Of a stretch of DNA of 64,000 bases, positions 1 through 9,043 are shown piece by piece. The notes under the pieces are model-generated. The model did no database searches. It worked only from the letters and a program-made list of their open reading frames with translations, and had not been told where the DNA came from. Location of the stretch: assembly GCA_020846135.1 (NCBI GenBank), contig JADLEK010000044.1, forward strand, positions 90,893 to 154,892, in the 5' to 3' direction. The stretch comes from Gammaproteobacteria bacterium (GTDB lineage Bacteria; Pseudomonadota; Gammaproteobacteria; Competibacterales; Competibacteraceae). The position numbers and the translations under genes were made by a program. The stretch's first letter is position 1; each line of letters opens with the position of its first letter.

Positions 1-735
1 CGGTTGCAGCCGGCTTACGACACGGTGATCCAGGCGCTGAGCGGGATGATGAGCGTCACCGGTTTCCCGGAAGGTCTGCCGACCCGGGTGGGTACCTCCA
101 TCGCCGATCTGTCCGCCGGCCTGTTTGCCTATGCGGCGATCACCACCGCGCTGACCGGACGCGACCGCACCGGCAAAGGCACGACTATCGACATGGCGAT
201 GCTGGACAGCCTGTTTGTGCTGCTGGAGCATGGCCTGATGGACTCCCTGGCCGAACACATCAACCCGCAGCGCCTTGGTAATCGGCATCCGTCAATCTCC
301 CCCTTCGACGTTTACCAGTGTCGGGATCGGATGCTCGCCATCTGCTGCGGCAACGATCATCTGTTCCAGCAGCTTTGTCAGGCGCTTGACCTGGGATCTG
401 CCCACTCCGAACCCCGTTTCGCCTCCAATGATCTGCGGATGGCGCATCAGGCTGATCTGAAAGTTCTGCTGGAAGAGCGCCTCCAGCGCCAGGATGCGGC
501 GGTCTGGGAGTCCCAGTTGGAAGCCGCCGGCATTCCGGTCGGACGGGTGCAAACAGTCGATGAAGCCAAGCAAATGGCGCAAATCCAGGTGCGCAATATG
601 GTTGTAACTCTGGGTGGCCGCGAAGTGCCGGGCAACCCGATCAAACTGGGCGGTTACGACTCCAGTTGCGCGGTGATGCTGCCGCCGACCCTGAACGCGG
701 ATAGCGACAACCTCCGGCGGGAATTCAAGGCATGA
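1..735 (+). CDS. CaiB/BaiF (class III) CoA-transferase, C-terminal part
   Basis: The frame is open from the first base, so the start lies upstream of the window. The visible 244 residues have the hallmarks of class III CoA-transferases: an [17 protein letters not shown] stretch near the window edge, a [14 protein letters not shown] segment and a [13 protein letters not shown] segment, then the small C-terminal domain. Such enzymes move CoA between carboxylic acids, for example formyl-, carnitine- or succinyl-CoA systems. The substrate cannot be read from sequence alone. The stop overlaps the argC start as ATGA, so the two genes are probably translationally coupled although their pathways differ. 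Confidence 0.9.
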   Translation, partial: RLQPAYDTVIQALSGMMSVTGFPEGLPTRVGTSIADLSAGLFAYAAITTALTGRDRTGKGTTIDMAMLDSLFVLLEHGLMDSLAEHINPQRLGNRHPSISPFDVYQCRDRMLAICCGNDHLFQQLCQALDLGSAHSEPRFASNDLRMAHQADLKVLLEERLQRQDAAVWESQLEAAGIPVGRVQTVDEAKQMAQIQVRNMVVTLGGREVPGNPIKLGGYDSSCAVMLPPTLNADSDNLRREFKA

Positions 736-1763
736 TCAAGGCAGGCATTGTCGGCGGGACCGGTTATACCGGAGTAGAACTGTTGCGCTTGCTGGCGGCC
801 CATCCGGCAGCGGAATTGACGGTGATCACCTCGCGCGGCGAGAAGGGACTACCGGTTGCGCAGCTCTTTCCTAACCTGCGCAGGCGGGTGGATTTATGCT
901 TTGTCGAGCCGGATGACGCCACGCTGAGTGGTTGCGATGTGGTGTTTTTCGCCACGCCCAACGGCACGGCGATGAAAAGTGCGCCGGCCTTGCTCAAAGC
1001 CGGGGTCAAGGTCATTGATCTGGCTGCCGATTTTCGCCTGAAAACGGCCAGCGAATGGGAGCAGTGGTACGGAATGCCGCATGCCTGTCCGGAGTTGCTG
1101 GCCGAAGCGGTGTACGGGCTACCGGAAGTCAACCGCGACGCGATCCGCAAGGCCCGGCTGATTGCCAATCCCGGTTGTTATCCGACCGCAGTACAGTTGG
1201 GATTCCTACCCCTGCTGCAAGCCGGCGTGATTGATCCAGGTTCGCTGATCGCCGACGCCAAATCCGGGGTCAGTGGCGCCGGGCGCAAGGCTGAGGTCGG
1301 CATCCTGTTTAGCGAAGCCAGCGACAATTTCCGGGCCTACAACGTGTCGGCGCATCGCCATTTACCGGAGATTCGCCAAGGCCTGATCACCACCACTGGC
1401 CAGTCGGTCGAACTGGTGTTTACGCCACATCTGACGCCAATCATTCGCGGGATTCACGCGACACTGTACGCGACCCTGACTGATCCCGACGCTGATTTGC
1501 AGGTGATTTTCGAGCAGCGCTATGCCGATGAACCGTTCATAGACGTGCTGCCGCCCAAGTCTCATCCTGAAACCCGCAGCGTGCGCGGTTCAAACCAGTG
1601 CCGATTGGCCGTGCATCGCCCGCAGAACGGCAAGACCGTGGTCGTGCTGTCGGTGATTGATAATCTAGTCAAGGGCGCAGCAGGCCAGGCGGTGCAGAAC
1701 ATGAATCTGCTGTTCGGTCTACCGGAAACAACCGGACTGGAAGGCATTGGGCTGTTGCCGTAG
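732..1763 (+). CDS. argC: N-acetyl-gamma-glutamyl-phosphate reductase
   Basis: This cytoplasmic enzyme reduces N-acetylglutamyl phosphate to the semialdehyde with NADPH, the third step of arginine synthesis. The 343-residue length is normal. The nucleotide-binding GGTGYTG motif sits at residues 8-14, and the catalytic cysteine lies in NPGCYPT at residue 149. A conserved SGVSGAGRK segment follows, and the C-terminal [11 protein letters not shown] signature is present. The ATG overlaps the preceding stop codon by ATGA. No other arg gene is nearby. Confidence 0.97.
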   Translation: MIKAGIVGGTGYTGVELLRLLAAHPAAELTVITSRGEKGLPVAQLFPNLRRRVDLCFVEPDDATLSGCDVVFFATPNGTAMKSAPALLKAGVKVIDLAADFRLKTASEWEQWYGMPHACPELLAEAVYGLPEVNRDAIRKARLIANPGCYPTAVQLGFLPLLQAGVIDPGSLIADAKSGVSGAGRKAEVGILFSEASDNFRAYNVSAHRHLPEIRQGLITTTGQSVELVFTPHLTPIIRGIHATLYATLTDPDADLQVIFEQRYADEPFIDVLPPKSHPETRSVRGSNQCRLAVHRPQNGKTVVVLSVIDNLVKGAAGQAVQNMNLLFGLPETTGLEGIGLLP

Positions 1764-1843
1764 CGTCGTTACTGATCTGTCCTGCCATGGAAAGCACAAA
1801 AAATCACGGATTCGGCGTCAGCCGTCTTTGGCCTTTTTAGCCT

Positions 1844-2956
1844 TTACCCTCTGTCCTGCAGCAGCGCCAAAGTCTCGACATGCCGGGTCTGTGGAAAAAA
1901 GTCGTAGGGAATGAGCGCGTTGACCGCATATCCGGCAGCGGTCAACGCCTGCAAATCCCGACCCAGGGTTCCGGCGCTGCAGGACAGATACGCCAGCCGG
2001 CTCGGTCGGAACTCATGTATCGCCCAGGCTAAAACCTCTGGCTCTAGGCCAGTGCGCGGCGGATTGACATACAGCAGCCGGGTTCCCGTCGCTGGCGTCC
2101 AAGCCCGTAATTGCGGAATCCGCTCAGCGCACTTGCCGCGCAAAATCGCCGCATCCGGGGCGTTCAATCCGGCGCATTCCACGGCTTCGCCGCCCAGTTC
2201 GACGCCCATCACTCGCGCTCCGCGCCGGGTCCAGCGCTGTAACGTCGCGCCGATCCCGCAATAGAGATCGGCAATACTCTGCCCCGGATCGGGAATCAAA
2301 AACGCCTCCGCCGCATCCAGCACCTGCTGGTACAGGGCGGGAATCTGCTGCTGAAAAGCAGTCGGGCCATAGACCAGCCCCAAGCCATCCCGTGAGCGCG
2401 GTTGCCCCCACAACAAGGTCCAGCCATTCCGGGCAAACAATCGCCGCCCCGTTGCCGGATGCCGGTGCAGCCACAATCCTTTCAGTCCACTCGCCGCCAG
2501 TTCCGCTTGCAGCGCTCCGTTGAACCAGCCCGGATCAGGCAAGGCATGCGTTTTCAGAATCAGCGTCGCCTGCGCCCCGGACTGAACGAAAAAGGCCAGC
2601 GGAAAGTCGGGACCCGGCGGTAAAGTACGCATCAGCCAGCGGATGATCATCCGCACTGGTTCGGCGTGAACGGGGCAATCGGGAATCGGGATCAGTTCAT
2701 CTCGTCGCCACAGACCCAACTGCCAACCCTCAATCTCGCGCCATTGGGCTGACAGGCAGACCTTGCGCCGATAGTTCCAGCGCGCAGCGTCGGTGACGGT
2801 CTGCATTGGCGTCAATTGCGCCGCCCAGGGAGTGAGCGCCCGGCGCAGCCAATCCAGTTTTTGCGCCTCACTGGCGGCAGCGCTTAACCTCCGGTGCGAA
2901 CAACCCGGACAGCGGGATTCGCAGCCGACAGGCAAGTTGATGACGGACTCATTCAT
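1844..2956 (-). CDS. RNA uracil-C5 methyltransferase of the TrmA/RlmC/RlmD family
   Basis: A SAM-dependent enzyme that methylates a uracil in tRNA or 23S rRNA. Near the N terminus a C-x3-C-x2-C group (CESRCPGC) looks like ligands of the 4Fe-4S cluster of RlmC/RlmD. The SAM-binding region has DLYCGIGATLQRW, motif IV is VNPPRTGLEP (Asn where Asp is usual), and the C-terminal LSCSAGTLGRDL carries the catalytic cysteine. At 370 residues it is shorter than RlmD (about 430) and lacks an obvious TRAM domain, so the exact target is open. I start it at the internal ATG (MNESVINLP). A longer start 30 bp upstream would run into the divergent neighbour. Confidence 0.88.
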   Translation of the reverse strand: MNESVINLPVGCESRCPGCSHRRLSAAASEAQKLDWLRRALTPWAAQLTPMQTVTDAARWNYRRKVCLSAQWREIEGWQLGLWRRDELIPIPDCPVHAEPVRMIIRWLMRTLPPGPDFPLAFFVQSGAQATLILKTHALPDPGWFNGALQAELAASGLKGLWLHRHPATGRRLFARNGWTLLWGQPRSRDGLGLVYGPTAFQQQIPALYQQVLDAAEAFLIPDPGQSIADLYCGIGATLQRWTRRGARVMGVELGGEAVECAGLNAPDAAILRGKCAERIPQLRAWTPATGTRLLYVNPPRTGLEPEVLAWAIHEFRPSRLAYLSCSAGTLGRDLQALTAAGYAVNALIPYDFFPQTRHVETLALLQDRG

Positions 2957-2985
2957 GGGGCAGGACGAAAGGAGGAGAAAACGCA

Positions 2986-3177
2986 ATGGTTAGCAGTTAT
3001 CTGATTTGCGATCGGTGCGGTCAGTTTGGGCCGCCCGCCAGCTTTTTGAGTCAGGATGGCCTGCGGCTCTGTTATCAATGTTGGTATCAGGAACGGTGTG
3101 GCGAAATCCCGCCCGAGTCTGAACCGGAGCCTGAGCATGAAGCCGGAGATCCGATTTCGACGACGCAGCCTGACTGA
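2986..3177 (+). CDS. Small zinc-ribbon-like protein, unknown function
   Basis: A 63-residue protein with two CxxC pairs (CDRC at residues 8-11, CYQC at 29-32) spaced like a treble-clef or zinc-ribbon site. An acidic, proline-rich tail (PESEPEPEHE) follows. A strong ribosome binding site, GGAGGAG at 2971-2977, sits eight bases before the ATG, which is the main reason to believe it. It diverges from the RNA methyltransferase with only about 30 bp between the start codons. No family function is recognised. A nucleic-acid or protein adaptor role would be a guess. Confidence 0.7.
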   Translation: MVSSYLICDRCGQFGPPASFLSQDGLRLCYQCWYQERCGEIPPESEPEPEHEAGDPISTTQPD

Positions 3178-3216
3178 ATCAGGCGAGAATTCTAATACCA
3201 ATTCTCAGTAGGTTTT

Positions 3217-3244
3217 CGTCATACCCGCGAAAGCGGGTATGACG
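3217..3244. repeat. 28-bp perfect palindrome, dispersed repeat
   Basis: A perfect inverted repeat (CGTCATACCCGCG / CGCGGGTATGACG arms) in the gap between two convergent genes. The same sequence family recurs as a larger structure at 26391-26461. It resembles widespread bacterial CGTCATTCCCGCGAAAGCGGG-type repeats. It could act as a bidirectional transcription stop for both flanking genes. Confidence 0.8.
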
Positions 3245-3287
3245 AATAAAGACAAAATCTATCGGTAAACGGTATAACGGCAGACGG

Positions 3288-4514
3288 TCAATCCTGCAGA
3301 AGCTCATTGCTGGCGCGATAAGCCTCGGTCAGGGCGGTCATGTAGGCTTCGTTTACCTGCGCGGCGTCCAGACCGGACTCCTTGATGATTTCCCAATCAC
3401 ACTGTTCGTATGCCAGAGCGCAGGCCAGAATCCGGCCCAGCCCACCCTCTTGCCGCAGCAGCGCCGCATTGATTTCTTCTTCCAGGGGCAGCGCCGCCAG
3501 CACCTCCGGCATCGGTGCCTGCGCCACCAGATCCAGCACCGATAACAACCCCACCATGAACGTGGTGTCGCGCTGCTTGAGTCCCAGTTGCTCACCCAGC
3601 AACTCGCACATTTTGGCGCGAATCAGCGCAATGGTCATCAGGTCGCTGCGGGCGCTTTCGACGTTGGACAGCGAGATCAGGGTTGCCCAGGAACGCATGG
3701 TGCGCAGCCCCAGCAGCGTCACCGCCCGCTGAATTGAATCCACCCGCCGGGGCAGGCTGAAGTAGGCGGAGTTGATGTAGCGCAGCAATTTATAACTGAG
3801 CGCGACATCCTGGGCGATCAGCGCTTCGATCTTTTTTAGATCAACATCGGGCCGGTTCAAGGCGCTGACCAGTCGCATCACCGCCTGTTGGTTGGTCTGG
3901 ATACCCTGGAATTTGAGCAGACGCGGCTGGGAAAAGTGGCGTCCCTGAAAATAGTTAAACCCCAGTTGTTGACATGTTTCGAGGATATGCTGGTCTTCAA
4001 TACCGCTGGCGATGACCCCCAGTCCACGCTGCTGGAGTTGCGCCACCAGCAGGAGCATTTCCGGTTCCGGGAGGCTCGCAACATTCACCCGCACATAGGT
4101 GGCGGCATCCAGCAGCGCCCGATAGGCGTCGTTGTCCTCATACTCGTCCAGTAGAAAGCAGTAGCCTTCCCGACGGAGGGCCTTGAGCGCCTCCAGCAGT
4201 GGTTCGTCAACCACAATATCGGCAACCACCTCGAACACCATGTGTGGCGCCGCCGCTATCAGTTGTTGCAGCGATCCCTGGATCAGCAGATCTCGGGCTA
4301 CGCCCAAAAAAACCTTGCTATTGCCGACCAGCCGATCCAGCCCAATCTCGATCAGGGTGTTGAACAGCGCCCGGGTGTGCGCCAGTTCGATATCGAGCAA
4401 CGGCGCATCTTCCAGGGCATCGGCGCTCTCGGTCGGATGGTAGGAAAGCTGGTAGCCTTCCACATGCAAGGCCGAATCGTAAATGGGTTGACGGCCCAGG
4501 TAGATTTCCTTCAT
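3288..4514 (-). CDS. EAL-HDOD domain signalling protein
   Basis: A cytoplasmic two-domain protein of 408 residues. Residues 1 to about 205 resemble an EAL domain (start MKEIYLGRQPIYD, then FLLDEYEDNDAYRAL and FNYFQGRHFSQPRLL). The signature Glu-Ala-Leu of active c-di-GMP phosphodiesterases is not visible, so this half is probably a degenerate sensor or adaptor. Residues from about 210 on are an HDOD domain (YKLLRYINSAYFSLPRRVDSIQRAVTLLG split across helices), a modified HD fold without the metal-binding pair. This arrangement is the YuxH-type family linked to motility or stress signalling. It converges on the zinc-ribbon gene. Confidence 0.88.
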   Translation of the reverse strand: MKEIYLGRQPIYDSALHVEGYQLSYHPTESADALEDAPLLDIELAHTRALFNTLIEIGLDRLVGNSKVFLGVARDLLIQGSLQQLIAAAPHMVFEVVADIVVDEPLLEALKALRREGYCFLLDEYEDNDAYRALLDAATYVRVNVASLPEPEMLLLVAQLQQRGLGVIASGIEDQHILETCQQLGFNYFQGRHFSQPRLLKFQGIQTNQQAVMRLVSALNRPDVDLKKIEALIAQDVALSYKLLRYINSAYFSLPRRVDSIQRAVTLLGLRTMRSWATLISLSNVESARSDLMTIALIRAKMCELLGEQLGLKQRDTTFMVGLLSVLDLVAQAPMPEVLAALPLEEEINAALLRQEGGLGRILACALAYEQCDWEIIKESGLDAAQVNEAYMTALTEAYRASNELLQD

Positions 4515-4542
4515 GGATGGGATGGAGTCTCCTCGCTTTGGA

Positions 4543-5508
4543 TTATGGACGGGTTGGAATAGTGGGTGTGGGCGGGCAAGACAACACGGGTGCGGGAACG
4601 ACCGCCGGTTCCGTTGGAGAAGGCGCCGCTGCGCCGAGGCCCCATTGTGACCACAACATGCCGACGAACATCAAGCCACAGCCGGCTAATCCCCGTCCTG
4701 ACAATTCTTCGTTCAGCCATAGCCAACCGGCCAATGCCGCAAATACGGTTTCCAGGCTGAGAATGATCGCGGCATGGCTCGGCGGCGCATCGCGCTGGGC
4801 AATGACTTGCAGGGTATAAGCGACCCCAACCGACAGTAAACCGCCGTAGAGAATCGGTAGCGCTGCATCTTGCAAGCCGGTCAGGGTGATCGACTCGGTC
4901 ATCAGGGCGGTCGCCAGACTGAGTACCGCGCACACCACAAATTGCAGGCCGGCTAGCAGCACCGGTTCCACATGCCGCCCTGACAGCCAGCCAATCGCCA
5001 GCACATGCGCCGCCCAGAACAGCGCGCCGATCAGCACCAGCCCGTCGCCCTGGGCCAGGCTGAGATCATCGGTCATGGTCAGCAGGTAGAGTCCGATCAC
5101 CGCGAAGGTAGCCCCGGCCCAGGTACTCCACGGCGTCCGGTGTCCCCATAGCAGTCCCAGAAATGGCACGATCACTACATACAGCCCGGTAATGAAGCCC
5201 GCCTTGCCGGCGGTGGTGTAGACGATGCCGACCTGTTGCAGCGAGGCGCCAGCGAACAGGATCAGGCCTGCCAGCAACCCGCCACCGATGATGGGCTTCC
5301 AACTCCCAACGGAAACCAGCGGGACGGCTGGCCGGTTGAGCAGCAGCAACGGCAGCAACGCCAGCGCGCCCAGCATGAACCGGACGCCGTTGTAGGTGAA
5401 GGGACCGACATGCTCCATGCCAACCCGCTGGGCGACAAAGGCAAAACCCCAGATCACCGCTGCCAGCGCCAGCAGTAGTTCCGCTTTTAGCGTTTTGGAA
5501 TTGAACAT
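4543..5508 (-). CDS. EamA-family DMT transporter (RhaT/YdcZ-like)
   Basis: A 321-residue inner-membrane protein with about ten hydrophobic helices in two EamA repeats. The first repeat begins ELLLALAAVIWGFAFVAQRVG, and the second is around LVLIGALFWAAHVLAIGWL. It ends in a proline-rich cytoplasmic tail. The family exports or imports small metabolites such as amino acids, sugars or nucleosides. The substrate is unknown. It lies head-to-tail upstream of the EAL-HDOD gene on the same strand, 28 bp apart, so co-transcription is possible. Confidence 0.88.
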   Translation of the reverse strand: MFNSKTLKAELLLALAAVIWGFAFVAQRVGMEHVGPFTYNGVRFMLGALALLPLLLLNRPAVPLVSVGSWKPIIGGGLLAGLILFAGASLQQVGIVYTTAGKAGFITGLYVVIVPFLGLLWGHRTPWSTWAGATFAVIGLYLLTMTDDLSLAQGDGLVLIGALFWAAHVLAIGWLSGRHVEPVLLAGLQFVVCAVLSLATALMTESITLTGLQDAALPILYGGLLSVGVAYTLQVIAQRDAPPSHAAIILSLETVFAALAGWLWLNEELSGRGLAGCGLMFVGMLWSQWGLGAAAPSPTEPAVVPAPVLSCPPTPTIPTRP

Positions 5509-5631
5509 GGTTGGAGAACGTGATGAGGTTAAACAGACACCGACTTATGGAAATCCAGCCGAGCGAAAGGCAATAGACCGGGCGACAAGGTGCGCATCAT
5601 AGCCAAATTCGGGTGGAAACGCCGGTCCCGC

Positions 5632-5659
5632 TTGCCGAGCGGCGGAAAATCCTTATACT
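5632..5659 (+). promoter_or_regulatory. Probable sigma-70 promoter of tRNA-Leu
   Basis: TTGCCG at 5632-5637 and TATACT at 5654-5659 with a 16-bp spacer. A G+C-rich discriminator follows, and the tRNA starts 18 bp after the -10 box. Placement and fit to consensus are good, but this is read by eye. Confidence 0.6.
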
Positions 5660-5677
5660 TGCGCCTCTCCCTCCCTT

Positions 5678-5763
5678 GCCGGGGTGGCGGAATGGTAGAC
5701 GCAGCGGACTCAAAATCCGCCGGTAGTGATACCGTGAGAGTTCGAGTCTCTCTCCCGGCACCA
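5678..5763 (+). tRNA. tRNA-Leu (anticodon CAA)
   Basis: An 86-nt class II tRNA with an encoded CCA. The acceptor arms are GCCGGGG and TCCCGGC, the anticodon loop is CTCAAAA (anticodon CAA, reads UUG), there is a long variable arm, and the T-arm is GAGAGTTCGAGTCTCTC. Its 3' 58 bases are the attachment site of the phage element that follows. Confidence 0.97.
5706..5763 (+). repeat. attL of the integrated element (tRNA-Leu 3' part)
   Basis: These 58 bases are repeated exactly at 18666-18723. The repeat starts within the anticodon stem and runs through CCA. The copy here is part of the complete tRNA gene, next to the integrase, as usual for tRNA-targeting tyrosine integrases. Confidence 0.95.
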
Positions 5764-5773
5764 AATAAAACAA

Positions 5774-6832
5774 TCAGTTGTGACTTGCAACCCGCTCGCG
5801 GTGGTGTTCGGTGTGAGCGGATTGTGTCAAACGCTCCGTAGCCGCCCGCAGATTTTCCGGGGCCACATGCGCATAGCGCTCGGTCATCGTGACCGTTTTG
5901 TGGCCCAGCAAATCCCGGATTTCCGCCAGGCTCACCCCTTCCTGCACCAACCAACTGGCAAAAGTATGGCGCAGGTCGTGGATGTGAAAATCGGTGATCT
6001 CGGCTACCCGACACGCCGTTTTGAAACTCCCGCGCAAATCGGTCAAGCGCCGCCCATCGGGATGGACAAACACCCAGAGCGCTGCCGGACACTGCTCGGC
6101 CCGGAACCGGGCGCGACGGATCAATGCGGTATGCGCCGCTTCGTTCAGCGGGACGGTGCGCCGTTTGCCGGACTTGACCTGCCCGCTCTCCAGATACAGC
6201 AGATTCCGAATCAGATCGACCCGACTCCACTCCAGATGCAGCAACTCTCCCGAACGCAGCCCGGTATGTAGCGCCAGTTGGATAAAATCCGCCAGGTAGC
6301 CATACGGCTTGCCGGCTTCAATCAGGCGCTCGGCTTCCGCTCGGGTCAACCAGCGTAGCCGGCCCTCCGGTTCCGGCAGTTTGCGCCGGGCGAACGGGTT
6401 AGGCAGTTGCCAGTCCAGTTCCTTGTTACACCAGTTGACCGCGACGCTGGCCAGCGCCAGTTCCCGGTTGATGGTGCCATTGGCCCGGCCCGCCGCCAGC
6501 CGCGCCTGAATGAAACGCCGCACCAGGGGCGCGGTAATCGCCGCGATTTCGATGCCGCCAAAATGCGCCCGCAGGGTTTTGGCCCGCATTAAATCCACCC
6601 GCCGACTACGTTTGGTCGGGGTCGCCTTCAGGTATTCCAGCATCACCTCGTCCCAACTGCGGGGCGGCGGCGTTCCCCACTGTTTGAGTTGATGAGCCTC
6701 AAGTTTCCATTTGGCTTCGAGGGCGGCGGCTTCCTTGCGGTCGGCGGCGCCAGTAGAGCGTCTAATTCGTTCGCCGTTTGCGTCGGTGTACGCGACCCAC
6801 CAATAGGGCGATTGAGGGCGTTGATAAGGCAT
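5774..6832 (-). CDS. Phage-type tyrosine recombinase (integrase)
   Basis: A 352-residue site-specific recombinase. The N-terminal arm-binding and SAM-like core-binding domains precede the catalytic domain, which keeps its active-site set: Arg in HTGLRSGEL, Lys in VKSGKRRTVPL, HxLR in HDLRHTF, the second His in LLGHKT, and nucleophile Tyr in MTERYAH. It sits 10 bp from attL and reads towards it, the classical layout for integration into a tRNA 3' end. A ribosome binding site (GGAGGA) precedes the ATG. No excisionase gene is recognisable nearby. Confidence 0.95.
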   Translation of the reverse strand: MPYQRPQSPYWWVAYTDANGERIRRSTGAADRKEAAALEAKWKLEAHQLKQWGTPPPRSWDEVMLEYLKATPTKRSRRVDLMRAKTLRAHFGGIEIAAITAPLVRRFIQARLAAGRANGTINRELALASVAVNWCNKELDWQLPNPFARRKLPEPEGRLRWLTRAEAERLIEAGKPYGYLADFIQLALHTGLRSGELLHLEWSRVDLIRNLLYLESGQVKSGKRRTVPLNEAAHTALIRRARFRAEQCPAALWVFVHPDGRRLTDLRGSFKTACRVAEITDFHIHDLRHTFASWLVQEGVSLAEIRDLLGHKTVTMTERYAHVAPENLRAATERLTQSAHTEHHRERVASHN

Positions 6833-6863
6833 GGTTCGTTCCTCCTCCGTTCCGCCCCTGCTG

Positions 6864-6968
6864 GCGGCGGGAAACGACCATTGCTGCGATGCGCTGCGCT
6901 ATGCGCTGGACGGGGTGATTAAGCGCGGCGGTGATGGGCCGATTGGCCTGCGGGTGCCGGGATTATGA
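6864..6968 (+). pseudogene. 3' stump of a phage terminase large subunit
   Basis: Upstream of the MuF gene an open frame encodes about 34 residues ending in HCCDALRYALDGVIKRGG and then GPIGLRVPGL before TGA. The CDALRYAL pattern is typical of the C-terminal end of large terminase subunits. Its stop overlaps the next ATG as ATGA, so the gene arrangement is ancestral and the rest of the terminase was lost where the integrase module now begins. Identification rests on a short segment. Confidence 0.5.
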
Positions 6969-8032
6969 TCAGCTACGACCGCTATCTGGCGATCCTGGCG
7001 CAGTCCGACACCGCCGTGCAGCAAGCCGCCGGCCTGGCGTTTGCCAAGCTGCTGGACAAGATTCGCCAGGGCGACACGCCCCGCGCCGCGATTGACGCCA
7101 TCATGCGCGAGTTCAACGCCGATACCCTGCCCGGCTTTCGTGAGGCGTTCAGTGCGGTGCTGGAATCGAGCCTGGGCGAAAAGGAACTGAAAGCCTGGCC
7201 GGTGGGTGGGGTGAAGCTGAGTGACCGGCTGTACCAGAACGCGCAACAGGTCAGCGTCACCACGCGGACCATCATCGAAGATCACATGAAAGGGCTGCAT
7301 TCCGCCCGCGAACTGCGCAAGGCGCTGTATGAGGGGTACAACTTCCAGGACGATCCCCTCAAGATCATCCGGCCCCTACCCAAGTATCTCCAGATCGAAT
7401 TCGATAAGTTCAAAGCCGCGCAACTCAAGACGCCCGCGCTCCGGGCCGCGTACCTGGAGGCGATTCGCAAGGCGGAAGCCGGGGCCGGGATGGACGCGAT
7501 TGAGAAGCAGCTCCGCGTCGCCTTCTATGAGCGCAACCGCTATTTCGCCAACCGGATCGCCCGGACGGAATTGCATCGCAGCTACACCGACCAGCAGAGT
7601 CGGGAGTTGATGGGGCAGGGCCGGATTCAGTACGTCCAGCTCCGTTTGTCGAGCAAGCACCCCAAGCCGGACATTTGCGACTATCACGCCAAGGTCGATC
7701 TCTATGGTCTGGGGCCGGGCGTCTATCCGAAAGCCGACGCGCCCAAACCGCCCTTTCACCCGCACTGCTACTGCCTGCTGTCGCCGATGATTGCGCTGGT
7801 GGACCCCAAACCGCGCTTCAACCCCAAAGCCGAGCCGGCCTTGCTGTACGTCTTTACCATTCCGGGCGAAACCAAGCGCGGCAAGTATGTGGTGCGCGTG
7901 GATTTTCCAACGTGGGTTAAGGAAGACGGGATGAAGATGAAGCGCTGGCTGAATACGGTGCGAACCGGTGGGATGCTGGAAACGATTGACCTGAAAGTTC
8001 CTCGTTACCGCCCGCTTGAAGGTGCGCTTTGA
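6965..8032 (+). CDS. Phage head morphogenesis protein, MuF/SPP1 gp7 family
   Basis: A 355-residue minor capsid protein. In Mu- and SPP1-type phages it associates with the portal and is packaged with the head. The MuF-type domain lies around residues 175-270, with RIARTELHRSYTDQQSREL, then a D-x-C-D-Y-H motif and the C-terminal HPHCYCLLSP motif with its metal-ligand-like Cys/His. A C-terminal extension of about 80 residues follows. Its usual partner, the portal gene, is absent upstream, where only a terminase stump remains. Confidence 0.85.
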   Translation: MISYDRYLAILAQSDTAVQQAAGLAFAKLLDKIRQGDTPRAAIDAIMREFNADTLPGFREAFSAVLESSLGEKELKAWPVGGVKLSDRLYQNAQQVSVTTRTIIEDHMKGLHSARELRKALYEGYNFQDDPLKIIRPLPKYLQIEFDKFKAAQLKTPALRAAYLEAIRKAEAGAGMDAIEKQLRVAFYERNRYFANRIARTELHRSYTDQQSRELMGQGRIQYVQLRLSSKHPKPDICDYHAKVDLYGLGPGVYPKADAPKPPFHPHCYCLLSPMIALVDPKPRFNPKAEPALLYVFTIPGETKRGKYVVRVDFPTWVKEDGMKMKRWLNTVRTGGMLETIDLKVPRYRPLEGAL

Positions 8033-8374
8033 CTGCCGTGGAGGGGCGCCATTCCGAAACTCACCCCGTCAACGGGCTTATTCGGTGTCCCTCATGTAGC
8101 GGCGTCTGTTGAACGCCCCCGCGAACAGCCCGGCGTCTTTCTGTCGTCGCGGCGGCCAAAGCGTAGTTCTTAGATACCACACCCCAAGGAAAATTCAAGA
8201 TGCAACCCACCATCATCGGCAACGCCCTTTTCGGCGCGGGCATGGCCCGCTCCTACTTCGAGTGAGTAGCAAGTAGGTTGGGCTGAGCTTGCGAAGCCCA
8301 ACATTAAATTCCAGCGCCGGTCATCTGTTGGGCTTCGCAAGCTCAGCCCAACCTACCCGGCTGGAGGTATCCAA
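8033..8374 (+). other. Gap with a hairpin repeat and a possible 21-codon ORF
   Basis: No full gene is visible. A possible 21-codon ORF (8200-8265, ATG after AAGGA, product MQPTIIGNALFGAGMARSYFE) ends seven bases before the hairpin repeat at 8273. It may be the start of a gene cut short by insertion of the repeat. The rest looks non-coding. Confidence 0.35.
8273..8356. repeat. 84-bp hairpin repeat, copy 1
   Basis: Two perfect 31-bp inverted arms (GTAGGTTGGGCTGAGC at the outer end) flank a 22-base loop. The same element recurs at 9195-9278 with one paired change. The outer sequence resembles dispersed repeats seen in other proteobacteria. It could fold as a cruciform or RNA hairpin. Confidence 0.9.
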
Positions 8375-8521
8375 ATGATCGGAAAGCTGCTTTGCCGACT
8401 GGGCTGGCATGATGAGGTCGCCATCAAAGCGCCGCGTCCGGGCATCGCCTTTGTCGTGTTTTGTCATCGCTGCGGTCGCGTGATCGAGTACCGCATTCCA
8501 CCGCCAAAGGGGTCCGCATAA
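8375..8521 (+). CDS. Small CxxC protein in the phage head cluster, unknown
   Basis: A 48-codon gene beginning MIGKLLCRLGWHDEV and containing CHRCGR, a possible half zinc-finger. GGAGG at 8363-8367 is seven bases before the ATG, and the TAA directly abuts the ATG of the gpG-like gene, which argues for translation. Similar short Com-like zinc proteins occur in Mu-type phages, but the resemblance here is only the cysteine pair. Confidence 0.55.
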   Translation: MIGKLLCRLGWHDEVAIKAPRPGIAFVVFCHRCGRVIEYRIPPPKGSA

Positions 8522-9043
8522 ATGGCCGGCGCATCGCTCGACATTGAACTGACCATCAGCAACGCCGCCGAAGTCAAAGCCGCGTTTGAGTCCCTGCAAG
8601 CCAGGCTCGCCGATCTCACCCCCGCCTTTCGCGACATCGGCGAAGCGCTGCTCAATTCCACCCGCCAGCGGTTTGAAGACTCGGTTGCGCCGGACGGCAC
8701 GCCCTGGAAAGCCTTGTCGGAAGCGACCTTGATCGGCCGGGCGCGGCGCGCCAGCGGCGGGCGCCTCAAGAACAAGGACGGGCGCTACTCCAAAAAAGCC
8801 GCGATGGGCTACGCCTACGCCAAGCCGCTCATTGATCGCGGCAACCTGATGGGCCTGCTCAACTATCAAGCCGGCCCCAAAGAAGTCCGGATCGGTACTC
8901 CTCTGATCTACGGCGCCACCCACCAATTCGGCAACCCGCAAAAGAACATCCCCGCCCGCCCGTTCCTGGGTTTGTCCAGCAGCGACGAGGCGGAATTGCT
9001 CGACATTCTCAACGACCATCTCAGCCGGGCGATGCAGGGCTAA
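8522..9043 (+). CDS. Mu gpG-like virion morphogenesis protein
   Basis: A 173-residue protein of the phage virion morphogenesis family (Mu gpG, tail completion). Supporting segments are FRDIGEALLNSTRQRFED, then APDGTPWKALSEAT, then YGATHQFGNPQ and IPARPFLGLS near the C terminus, the usual family order. It probably joins tail to head during assembly. It follows the small CxxC gene with no gap. Confidence 0.88.
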   Translation: MAGASLDIELTISNAAEVKAAFESLQARLADLTPAFRDIGEALLNSTRQRFEDSVAPDGTPWKALSEATLIGRARRASGGRLKNKDGRYSKKAAMGYAYAKPLIDRGNLMGLLNYQAGPKEVRIGTPLIYGATHQFGNPQKNIPARPFLGLSSSDEAELLDILNDHLSRAMQG

